Source: Litorimonas sp964425355 (GTDB lineage Bacteria > Pseudomonadota > Alphaproteobacteria > Caulobacterales > Maricaulaceae). From it: DNA of 6,819 nucleotides. Positions 1 to 5,501 of this stretch are shown in pieces. Both the position numbers and the translations under genes were made by a program. Below the pieces are notes generated by a model that did no database searches, was not told the origin of the DNA, and saw only the letters and a program-made list of their open reading frames with translations. Where the stretch lies: NCBI GenBank assembly GCA_964425355.1, contig CAYRMO010000129.1, forward strand, positions 1 through 6,819, in the 5' to 3' direction. Positions within the stretch are counted from its first letter, which is position 1. Each line of letters opens with the position of its first letter.

Positions 1-53
1 GCGCAGGACTCATAATCCTGAGGTCGAGAGTTCAAGTCTCTCTCTCACTACCA
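1..53 (+). tRNA. tRNA with CAU anticodon (elongator Met or Ile2), 5' end outside window
   Basis: Partial tRNA running from the end of the D region to the encoded CCA. The anticodon stem is bases 4-8 (CAGGA) paired with 16-20 (TCCTG), and the seven-base loop CTCATAA puts anticodon CAT at 11-13. A five-base variable loop (21-25) is followed by a perfect T stem (26-30 GAGAG with 38-42 CTCTC) and T loop TTCAAGT, then the 3' acceptor strand TCTCACT, discriminator A50 and CCA 51-53. The three G-C pairs typical of initiator tRNA-fMet are absent from the anticodon stem, so it is not the initiator. The GGTC variable region and TTCAAGTC loop resemble tRNA-Ile2, whose C34 becomes lysidine, but elongator Met cannot be excluded without the 5' half. 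Confidence 0.92.
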
Positions 54-140
54 TCCTTCGCCCTTACGGGCTTCGGCTTGGCAGGCCATCTTTCTAGTTT
101 AATTTTATCATTGCATATAGCCTTCTTAGGGCGAAGGATG
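52..140. repeat. 12-base inverted repeat starting in the tRNA CCA end
   Basis: Bases 52-63 (CATCCTTCGCCC) are the exact reverse complement of 129-140 (GGGCGAAGGATG). The same 12-mer recurs at 242-253. The left arm begins inside the tRNA CCA. A small hairpin (GCCC-TTAC-GGGC, 60-71) overlaps the left arm. I read this as a possible left boundary of a small element inserted next to the tRNA; it could instead act as a processing or termination structure for the tRNA transcript. Confidence 0.75.
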
Positions 141-180
141 CCACGCTGTAGCATTGCCGCAGGCATAGCGTAAGCGGGCT
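80..180 (+). repeat. Direct repeat, copy 1 (~101 bases)
   Basis: First of two non-coding direct repeats. Hand alignment without gaps against 193-293 gives about 79 identities over 101 positions at a constant 113-base offset. The best conserved blocks are the first 14 bases (GGCAGGCCATCTTT), the central GGGCGAAGGATG, CACGCTG, and the right end GCGTAAGCGG. The right half can fold, with an outer ACGCT/AGCGT pairing and an inner TGCC/GGCA pairing. I see no open reading frame in it. Confidence 0.85.
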
Positions 181-192
181 GGTCCCGTTATG

Positions 193-293
193 GGCAGGCC
201 ATCTTTTTCGGTTAATTGACCCATTTCATCTAGTCCCTATAGGGCGAAGGATGTCACGCTGAAGCGTTGTAGCGGGCATCGCGTAAGCGGACT
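193..293 (+). repeat. Direct repeat, copy 2 (~101 bases), leader of the GIY-YIG gene
   Basis: Second copy of the 80-180 unit, about 78% identical by hand count. It ends about 34 bases before the start codon of the GIY-YIG gene, so it forms the upstream leader of that gene. Mismatches are scattered rather than clustered, and some of them preserve the outer ACGC/GCGT pairing of the right half. This suggests an old duplication whose folded right part may matter. Confidence 0.85.
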
Positions 294-327
294 TTACGGA
301 AGAGGCTATTTCAGCTTTAGTGACAGC

Positions 328-567
328 ATGTATTACGTTTATATTTTGACCAGTATTGCAGACCATTCTAGACACTATACGGGTTTTACCGAAGATTTAG
401 AGGCCCGTATAAAAACGCATAATTCTGGAAGTGTAAGCTTCACCTCTAAATATAAACCGTGGAGATTAGAAACTTATGTCGCTTTTACGGATCGAAAAAA
501 GGCTGTTGCATTCGAGAAATACTTAAAATCAGGTTCAGGAAGAGCATTTGCAAAAAAACGTCTGTGA
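328..567 (+). CDS. Small GIY-YIG nuclease domain protein
   Basis: A 79-residue protein that is almost entirely one GIY-YIG catalytic domain (single-domain YhbQ/UPF0213-like group). Visible motifs are the first strand YYVYIL (residues 2-7, the GIY position), YTG (17-19, the YIG position), Arg27, the His31-Asn32 pair, and Glu63 in the FEKYLKS helix, which matches the metal-binding Glu of the family. The C-terminal SGSGRAFAKKRL tail is also typical. These proteins are presumed to cut DNA, but the cellular role of the single-domain group is poorly known. GC content is about 37% by hand count, visibly below the downstream genes. No convincing ribosome binding site precedes the ATG. A 5-bp hairpin with a C(TTCG)G loop core (567-584) overlaps the stop and lacks a T-run. 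Its position after a tRNA and a repeated leader suggests an acquired element. Confidence 0.87.
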   Translation: MYYVYILTSIADHSRHYTGFTEDLEARIKTHNSGSVSFTSKYKPWRLETYVAFTDRKKAVAFEKYLKSGSGRAFAKKRL

Positions 568-662
568 CGAGCTTCGGTACTCGTGACATTCTGCCGCGCA
601 TATATGACTCAAACTCTTAGGGTTTTCCTCCTAAATTTACCTTCGAATTAATGTCCCGTTTG

Positions 663-752
663 GTGCATTTTGAGACAGGTTAAACCCATACAAGCCTCAG
701 AAAATGGATAAATAAGGCTCAATTTCTGAGTCTGACTTGTCTCAAATTGCAC
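663..752. repeat. Imperfect inverted repeat with 17-base ends, upstream of the BLUF gene
   Basis: Bases 663-679 and the reverse complement of 736-752 match at 15 of 17 positions (core TTTGAGACA). A nested pair, CTCAGAAA (696-703) with TTTCTGAG (723-730), lies inside. The whole 90-base stretch could form a cruciform or a long RNA hairpin. It lies between the GIY-YIG and BLUF genes, ending about 50 bases before the BLUF start. It could be a transcription-factor target, a leader or terminator structure, or a miniature transposable element. I found no flanking target-site duplication. Apart from this structure, I see no gene in 568-801. Confidence 0.7.
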
Positions 753-801
753 TAGGGGCACTTTTCTTGAATTTAAAATCTGAGTGTGCAGGGATTCGTA
801 A

Positions 802-1233
802 ATGGCATTACAGGAACTCATATATACGAGCCTTGCGGTTCCGAGTGCGTCGCATAAAAATGTCGATGACATTCTGGCCGCGTCCCAGCGTAATAATGTG
901 CGGCGCGAAGTCACGGGATTGCTACTCTTTGATGGCGCTCGATATATTCAAATTCTTGAAGGCGGGACTGAGGATATCGAAGCGATTTTTGGGGCGATTA
1001 CACAGGATAAACGCCATCATTCGCTCGAGCTGATTCACCGTGGCAATATAGAGGCGCGCGCCTTTGATAATTGGCGCATGGCATATGAAGAACTCCCTGA
1101 TGGCATATTAAATGAATTTGCCGAGAAAATGTCTGTTTACGGTTTGGAAATCACGGGTGAGACACTCTCGGCGGATGAGAGTTTTGGCAAGCGCCTGGAC
1201 GCGCTCTTTATGGACGCGTTGGCGGCTGAATAG
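802..1233 (+). CDS. Short BLUF-domain blue-light (FAD) photoreceptor
   Basis: A 143-residue stand-alone BLUF protein. The BLUF domain covers about residues 3-95, and the remainder is a short C-terminal helical cap with no fused output domain. The flavin-pocket residues are all present: Tyr8 (IYTS), Asn31 and Asn32, Gln50 (YIQILEG), Trp91 and Met93 (NWRM). These carry the same residue numbers as I recall for cyanobacterial PixD (Slr1694), so photochemistry is very likely intact. Family knowledge: blue light rearranges the Tyr-Gln hydrogen bonds around FAD, and short BLUF proteins signal by changing partner binding. The partner here is unknown; neither neighbour is an obvious effector. The start is supported by a Shine-Dalgarno-like AGGGA at 790-794, seven bases before the ATG. 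It converges on the lyase gene with only 15 bases between the stop codons and no clear terminator. Confidence 0.95.
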   Translation: MALQELIYTSLAVPSASHKNVDDILAASQRNNVRREVTGLLLFDGARYIQILEGGTEDIEAIFGAITQDKRHHSLELIHRGNIEARAFDNWRMAYEELPDGILNEFAEKMSVYGLEITGETLSADESFGKRLDALFMDALAAE

Positions 1234-1248
1234 GCGGAGCTGATTTAT

Positions 1249-2628
1249 CTATCTTTTCGGAAACTCAAAATAACTCGGACCAATATATTCACGCCGAAAC
1301 GGGCTAAGATTACGAGGTGCACCGATCTCAAGGTATTGCGGATAATAGAGCCCGTTTTCACCTCGAACCAATTTCTGATTAAAAGCTGACACTGAGGCAA
1401 AACCCTCACCGCCTTTGAGTGCTCCAACATTCCCGCTAAAGGCCACCCCGCTCATATCGGCGTGGCTTACGACCTCGGTTGGACCGCCATCCGTGTGGGT
1501 GACCAGATTTCCCCGGATCACACTGTCTTGTGGGGTGAAGGTCTGATCTTTGCGCTCCCTATGGACTAGTCCAAACGTCATGTGACTTGAATTGATGAAA
1601 CTATTATTTTCAATCACCGCTTTTTGCACTTGCTTATAAAGGGGAAGTGGATCGGCGCTGTCCGAAAGACCATTCATAAAGGTCAGCGCGGAACTGCCAT
1701 TTTCACCCGCCAGACCTTCGAAATAATTATCTTTGACCCGATTATTAAAACTGGTCAGCCTTACGCCGCCCGTCGACTTAACGCCGCCGCCTAAGAAAAT
1801 ATTCCGCGAGACGAGATTGTCATCGCCTTGACGAAAGGTCACAGCACCTTTGGCTTCGACAAACATATTTCCGCTTATGATATTGCCATGGGATTTGATC
1901 GAGATGATTTCGGCCTCGCCACTTGTATCCTCGAAATAGTTGTTCAAAACGCGCATTTCAAAACGCTGATGGGAGACCTTGCCCGTACCAATCCGGATCG
2001 TCTCGCCGCCATTTTTGCCGAGGCGCGGACGTGGCCCAAAATAATTTCTTGAAATCACATGACCGCCCGCATGTTTATTATCCAGGTTTTGGGTGGTGAT
2101 GACGGTCGCGCCAAAACTGGTTTTATTTAACAGGGCGCTGCGGGTGAGGCGGTTGCGCACCCCGCGAAAATTAATCCAATAATCTTTATCGTCGGTTCCG
2201 GGCTTGTTAAATCCGTCAATGACAATGTCACTCAGTTCCAGGAAAGCTGCGCCTTTATATTTCGGGCTTCGCATATCAATGACATCACGGGTTGGACTAT
2301 ACCCGTTTTCAAATCTGAGGCCATGGATGGCGAGGAAGGCCCCGCCCACGCGGATGTTAGATTGGCCCGTGAGGCTGACACCGCCGGGCGTCTCGGCGCG
2401 TAATGTAATTATTTTGTCTTCTGAGCCTTCACCCTGGAAAATGATTTCAAAATCTTTCCACTCACCATTTTTTAATATGATTGTATCGCCGGGCTTTAAA
2501 GTTTTTGCGGCATTTTTATAGGCTTTTTGGGTCTCGACGAGATAGTCTTTGGCCAAGGCGGCGGGGGAGGCGACAAGCGCCGCGATCGTGAAACTCGCAA
2601 AGAGGGATGATGCAAAAGACAAACGCAT
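1249..2628 (-). CDS. Secreted polysaccharide lyase family 6 (alginate lyase / chondroitinase B-like)
   Basis: A 459-residue protein with a signal peptide (MRLSF start, hydrophobic core, predicted cut after ALA at residue 26), then a right-handed parallel beta-helix of the chondroitinase B/PL6 type. Catalytic-site residues are visible: NGGETIRIG (206-214), Glu238 and Glu240 (calcium-ligand region GEAEI), Lys245 (SIKS) and Arg266 (TFRQG). The Lys-to-Arg spacing of 21 equals that of the catalytic Lys250/Arg271 pair of chondroitinase B, and fits AlyGC-type alginate lyases. The expected reaction is calcium-assisted beta-elimination of uronate polymers in the periplasm or outside the cell. Alginate or polyMG is the likelier substrate for a marine bacterium (inference). 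The length fits a single-domain PL6, without the second helix domain of AlyGC. No alginate transporters or other lyases are in view, so it may be a lone gene. The start has no good ribosome binding site and sits in a hairpin. Confidence 0.93.
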   Translation of the reverse strand: MRLSFASSLFASFTIAALVASPAALAKDYLVETQKAYKNAAKTLKPGDTIILKNGEWKDFEIIFQGEGSEDKIITLRAETPGGVSLTGQSNIRVGGAFLAIHGLRFENGYSPTRDVIDMRSPKYKGAAFLELSDIVIDGFNKPGTDDKDYWINFRGVRNRLTRSALLNKTSFGATVITTQNLDNKHAGGHVISRNYFGPRPRLGKNGGETIRIGTGKVSHQRFEMRVLNNYFEDTSGEAEIISIKSHGNIISGNMFVEAKGAVTFRQGDDNLVSRNIFLGGGVKSTGGVRLTSFNNRVKDNYFEGLAGENGSSALTFMNGLSDSADPLPLYKQVQKAVIENNSFINSSHMTFGLVHRERKDQTFTPQDSVIRGNLVTHTDGGPTEVVSHADMSGVAFSGNVGALKGGEGFASVSAFNQKLVRGENGLYYPQYLEIGAPRNLSPFRREYIGPSYFEFPKR

Positions 2629-2667
2629 AGGCGTTTATGCGATAGGTCTTCTCAGGAATCAAATATG

Positions 2668-2691
2668 AGGCCCGATTTTCGATCCGAGCCT
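2668..2691 (-). terminator. Weak hairpin after regA, possible terminator
   Basis: AGGCCCG (2668-2674) pairs with CGAGCCT (2685-2691) through six Watson-Crick pairs and one G-T pair around a 10-base loop, 16 bases past the regA stop on the minus strand. The following minus-strand sequence is AT-rich but has no clean T-run, so termination is only a suggestion. The same 78-base gap must also hold the promoter of the lyase gene. Confidence 0.3.
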
Positions 2692-2706
2692 TAAGGTAAA
2701 CGTGTT

Positions 2707-3258
2707 TTACTTCGGCGCGCGTTTGGCCAAAATACGTTGTAGCGTGCGGCGATGCATGCTGAGGCGGCGAGCCGTTTCAGATACATTTTTCCCACATAAT
2801 TCATAAACGCGTTGGATGTGTTCCCAGCGTACGCGGTCGGCACTCATCGGATTTTCAGGCGGTTCGGGCGCGGCGTCTTTTTCTGCGAGCAGGGCCTTAC
2901 ACACATCATCCGCATCAGACGGCTTGGCGAGATAGTCTACGGCACCGCGTTTCACGGCCGCCACAGCCGTGGCCAGATTGCCATAGCCAGTGAGCATTAC
3001 CATTTTTGATTCCGGCCTGCGCTCATGCAACATGTCAATCACATCCAGACCATTGCCGTCTTCGAGGCGCATATCTAGCACAGCAAAGGCTGGCGGCGTC
3101 ATCGCGACATAGGATTTGGCCTCTCTCACGGTTTCGACCGTTTCGACCTTAAAGCCTCTTTGTTCCAGCGCGCGTCCCAGGCGGGTCCGAAACGGGGCAT
3201 CATCATCGAGAATCATTAATGTATTATCTTCTGGTATGGCATAATCTCTGAGCGCCAT
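2707..3258 (-). CDS. regA: Response regulator RegA/PrrA/ActR
   Basis: A 183-residue two-domain response regulator, matching the roughly 184-residue RegA/PrrA/ActR family. The receiver domain (about 12-125) has the acidic pocket D18-D19-D20, phosphoacceptor Asp62 (VLDMR), Thr90 and Lys112. A proline-rich linker (PEPPENP, 131-137) leads to a Fis-type helix-turn-helix ending ETARRLSMHRRTLQRILAK, which is near-invariant in RegA proteins. It is the partner of the RegB kinase encoded just upstream on the same strand and, in the family, controls respiratory oxidases, carbon and nitrogen fixation, and photosynthesis genes where present. I chose the ATG at 3256-3258 because a good ribosome binding site (GAGGA, minus strand of 3266-3270) lies seven bases ahead and the length then fits. 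A longer in-frame reading to 3351 adds 31 residues unlike the family. The gap of 149 bases to regB allows its own promoter. Confidence 0.96.
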   Translation of the reverse strand: MALRDYAIPEDNTLMILDDDAPFRTRLGRALEQRGFKVETVETVREAKSYVAMTPPAFAVLDMRLEDGNGLDVIDMLHERRPESKMVMLTGYGNLATAVAAVKRGAVDYLAKPSDADDVCKALLAEKDAAPEPPENPMSADRVRWEHIQRVYELCGKNVSETARRLSMHRRTLQRILAKRAPK

Positions 3259-3407
3259 AATCTTATCCTCAAAACGAACGTCTAAAGTACTAATTACGGT
3301 TGAAAGGCATAAACAGACTGATATTTCTACTGCGACGATCATATTCGTCACGGCGCGGTTAAAAATAAGCGCAGATCATTTGGTCAAATTTCCTACAGCT
3401 AAATGCA

Positions 3408-4766
3408 CTAACTCAATATGCCTGCTGGCCAACGCGCCGTGATACGCGCGCCGCCCAATTCAGAGCGTCTATATTTTACCTTGCCGCCTGTGCGCTCGAT
3501 CAAAGTTGCTGAAATGAAGATCCCGAGGCCCAAACCTGGTTTTTCAGGCTCAACAAGACCTGTTTTCTCAGGGTCGCTCTGCGCCCGGGTGCGCGCCCGT
3601 GAGGTTGCATAGGGCTGACCCAGACGGCCAAAAAGGGCCGGATCAAACCCTTTGCCGTCATCTTCAATGTGAATGGTCAGCGCATTTTCATCCCACATGG
3701 CCGTAAGCTCGACCCGGCTCTTGGCGAAATCTACGGCATTATCGACATAGTTCTTAAGCGCATAGAGAAGCTCGGGCTGGCGGCGAAGTTGTGGGTCTTT
3801 ATCCGGTCCATTCGCATGAATAATAATATCAATATCCCGGTTGATATAAGGCTCGGCGGCTTCTTCCAAGAGGTCTTCGGGTGAGAGGATATCATGGATC
3901 ATATCACCTTGATCCCCGCGCATGGCGAGTTGTTCCAAAATATCGCGACATCTTTGCGCCTGGCTAAGGATAAGCGCTGCATCTTCACCTAGAGCTGAGC
4001 CCATATCGAGTTCCCGGGTCATTTCCTTCGCCGTAACCTGTATGGTCGATAAGGGTGTGCCTAATTCATGCGCGGCGGCGGCGGCCAGCCCGCCCAGAGC
4101 GGAGAGCTTTTTCTCATGTGCAAGCAGGGTCTCGGTTGTCGCCAAAGCGACACTCATATTGCGGCTCTCTTTGGTGGTGCGCCAAGCATAAAGCGAGGTA
4201 AAAATCGTGCCGACACTAATCGCGGCCCAGACACCGATCCGAAACACAAGGGGTAGTTCAAAACTGTCAGCCGGATCCCAAGGCAAAGCCAGGTGAAAAA
4301 AGATCAGGGAAAAGGAAAGCCCCAGGGCCATTGTCCCCAGCGCGAAGAAAACCCAGCGCGACAGGGTCACAGAGGCGGTTACAACGGGCGCCAAAAATAA
4401 AATGGCAAAGGGGTTTGTAATGCCACCTGTCAACCAAAGCAGCGCTGCCAATTGCCAGAGATCAAACCCCAATTGCATAAAGGCTTCGAAATCGCTGACG
4501 CGTCGATCCAGCGGCCAAGCGACTGTGATCGCGAGGTTCACAATGACCGAGGCCAATATTACGATGCCGCAGGCGAGGAGCGGATAGGAAAACCCCAGAA
4601 CCTGGCTAACAACCAAAAGGGCGAGGGTTTGTCCGATGACGGCGCCCCAGCGCAAAAAGACAAGGGTTTGCCGTCGCAAAGCCCCAATAATCGCAAGCGG
4701 CGCCTGACCCGTTTGGCCGAATGTCGAATTTAATCGCGCCTTAATAATGTCGTTGAGTGTTTTCAC
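3408..4766 (-). CDS. regB: Redox-sensing sensor histidine kinase RegB/PrrB/ActS
   Basis: A 452-residue membrane histidine kinase. About six hydrophobic segments occupy residues 35-195 and contain GGITNPF (114-120), the RegB quinone-binding signature. The cytoplasmic part has the H-box AAAAHELGTPLS with phospho-acceptor His233, then the redox cysteine Cys273 in QRCRDIL. The His-Cys spacing of 40 equals that of His225/Cys265 in Rhodobacter RegB. The ATP-binding domain shows the N-box (Asn339-Tyr-Val-Asp-Asn343), the G1 box EDDGKGF (368-374) and the G2 box GLGLGIF (411-417), with a charged insertion (about 389-409) before G2. It is expected to autophosphorylate under reducing conditions and phosphorylate RegA. 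The start is GTG at 4764-4766: an in-frame TGA lies five codons upstream and the next Met is residue 97, well inside the membrane domain. The ribosome binding site is weak (AAAGAAAG). It is divergent from senC. Confidence 0.97.
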   Translation of the reverse strand: MKTLNDIIKARLNSTFGQTGQAPLAIIGALRRQTLVFLRWGAVIGQTLALLVVSQVLGFSYPLLACGIVILASVIVNLAITVAWPLDRRVSDFEAFMQLGFDLWQLAALLWLTGGITNPFAILFLAPVVTASVTLSRWVFFALGTMALGLSFSLIFFHLALPWDPADSFELPLVFRIGVWAAISVGTIFTSLYAWRTTKESRNMSVALATTETLLAHEKKLSALGGLAAAAAHELGTPLSTIQVTAKEMTRELDMGSALGEDAALILSQAQRCRDILEQLAMRGDQGDMIHDILSPEDLLEEAAEPYINRDIDIIIHANGPDKDPQLRRQPELLYALKNYVDNAVDFAKSRVELTAMWDENALTIHIEDDGKGFDPALFGRLGQPYATSRARTRAQSDPEKTGLVEPEKPGLGLGIFISATLIERTGGKVKYRRSELGGARITARWPAGILS

Positions 4767-4784
4767 GCTTGCTTTCTTTCACTA

Positions 4785-4797
4785 TAGGCAAAGCCTA
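4785..4797. promoter_or_regulatory. Perfect palindrome in the regB/senC divergent control region
   Basis: TAGGC-AAA-GCCTA, perfect five-base arms around three bases, sits near the middle of the 62-base region (4767-4828) between the divergent regB and senC starts. A TATAGT-like -10 candidate for regB on the minus strand (4781-4786) overlaps its left arm. A bound protein here could control both genes. The palindrome is short enough to be chance, and I cannot name the regulator. A related sequence, TAGGCATAAGCCT, occurs at 5486-5498 at the end of senC. Confidence 0.4.
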
Positions 4798-4828
4798 AAC
4801 CTTAATACGGACCAAGGACAGACAAGAT

Positions 4829-5488
4829 ATGGATTTCATGGCTAAAGTGCTTAGACCTTTCGCGTTCCCTGCTCTCTTGGCTGGTTTTCTAACAATTGGT
4901 CTTATCAGCGCGTGTCAAAAACAAGATCCTGATCGCGCCGGTGTGTCGGGTAAAACCGTCAGCACGGGGACAGCCGATATCGGCGGTGATTTCACGCTAG
5001 TTGATGTGGGTGGGGCGACGGTTACCCAAGATATTTTACTGACCAAGCCGCATTTGATCTATTTTGGTTTTGCTTATTGCCCCGATGTCTGCCCGACGGC
5101 GCTCTCGAAATTGGGTCAGGCGCAGACATTAATGGGCGATCGAGCCGATGAGGTAGGATTTATCCTGATCACCATTGATCCCCAAAGAGACACGCCAGAG
5201 GCATTATCTGAATATGTGACGTTTGATCCATTTCCCAAAGGGTTGATCGGATTGACGGGATCAGAGGCACAAGTGGACGGGGTCAAAGCCGCCTATAAGG
5301 TCGCCTCATCCCGGATCATGCCAGATGGCTCAGCCGTGCCAGAAGGCGCGCTGGATTACACAGTCGATCATTCCGATATTATTTATCTGATGGGCACAGA
5401 CGGCAAATTTGTCGATTTCTTCTCGGCGCGCTCGACCCCGCATGATATTTCAATCCGCGTTAGAGAGCTGCTGTCTAAAGGTGAATAG
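4829..5488 (+). CDS. senC: SCO1/SenC copper chaperone lipoprotein
   Basis: A 219-residue SCO family protein. The N-terminus is a lipoprotein signal (hydrophobic 11-28, lipobox ISAC with Cys29), so it is anchored on the periplasmic side. The thioredoxin-like domain follows, with the copper-binding CxxxC of Cys84 and Cys88 (YCPDVCPTAL), the DPQRDTP motif (117-123) and the third copper ligand His181 (TVDHSD). Family role: delivering copper to, or reducing, the copper centre of cytochrome c oxidase, with possible redox signalling. The start at 4829 has AAGGA at 4814-4818, ten bases upstream; Met4 would be too far from it. It is divergently transcribed from regB, as in Rhodobacter, where senC neighbours regA and regB. 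This supports the name. A tiny hairpin at its stop and the adenosyltransferase stop could serve both convergent genes. Confidence 0.96.
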   Translation: MDFMAKVLRPFAFPALLAGFLTIGLISACQKQDPDRAGVSGKTVSTGTADIGGDFTLVDVGGATVTQDILLTKPHLIYFGFAYCPDVCPTALSKLGQAQTLMGDRADEVGFILITIDPQRDTPEALSEYVTFDPFPKGLIGLTGSEAQVDGVKAAYKVASSRIMPDGSAVPEGALDYTVDHSDIIYLMGTDGKFVDFFSARSTPHDISIRVRELLSKGE

Positions 5489-5501
5489 GCATAAGCCTTT
5501 A
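5476..5501. terminator. Small inverted repeat across the convergent senC and adenosyltransferase stops
   Basis: TAAAGG (5476-5481) is inverted as CCTTTA (5496-5501), and an alternative inner hairpin pairs AGGC 5487-5490 with GCCT 5495-5498 around ATAA. The stop codons of the two convergent genes (TAG at 5486-5488, and TAA on the minus strand at 5499-5501) lie within it. It may be a weak two-way terminator; there is no proper T-run on either strand. Confidence 0.3.

Noticed and set aside
80..293. Repeats as a CRISPR array
   Set aside because: Only two long (~100-base), diverged units with a 12-base gap between them; no short identical repeats with unique spacers and no cas genes.
637..651. 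CtrA-like site TTAC-N7-TTAA upstream of the BLUF gene
   Set aside because: One mismatch to TTAA-N7-TTAA in an AT-rich gap, 150 bases from the gene; too weak to list.
663..752. Inverted repeat as a complete insertion sequence
   Set aside because: Only 90 bases, no transposase and no target-site duplication visible; at most a miniature element.
648..1033. Two overlapping reading frames of 88 and 98 codons (648-914 minus, 737-1033 plus)
   Set aside because: They overlap the clear BLUF gene and the inverted-repeat region, and have no recognisable domain or ribosome binding site.
1828..2521. Plus-strand open frames inside the lyase gene
   Set aside because: Antisense shadows of a well-supported PL6 gene; no domain likeness.
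3259..3351. Longer RegA start at 3351
   Set aside because: The extra 31 residues are unlike RegA, while the ATG at 3258 has a good ribosome binding site and gives the family length.
3418..4733. Several plus-strand open frames opposite regB
   Set aside because: Composition-driven shadows of the kinase gene; arginine/serine-rich translations without family features.
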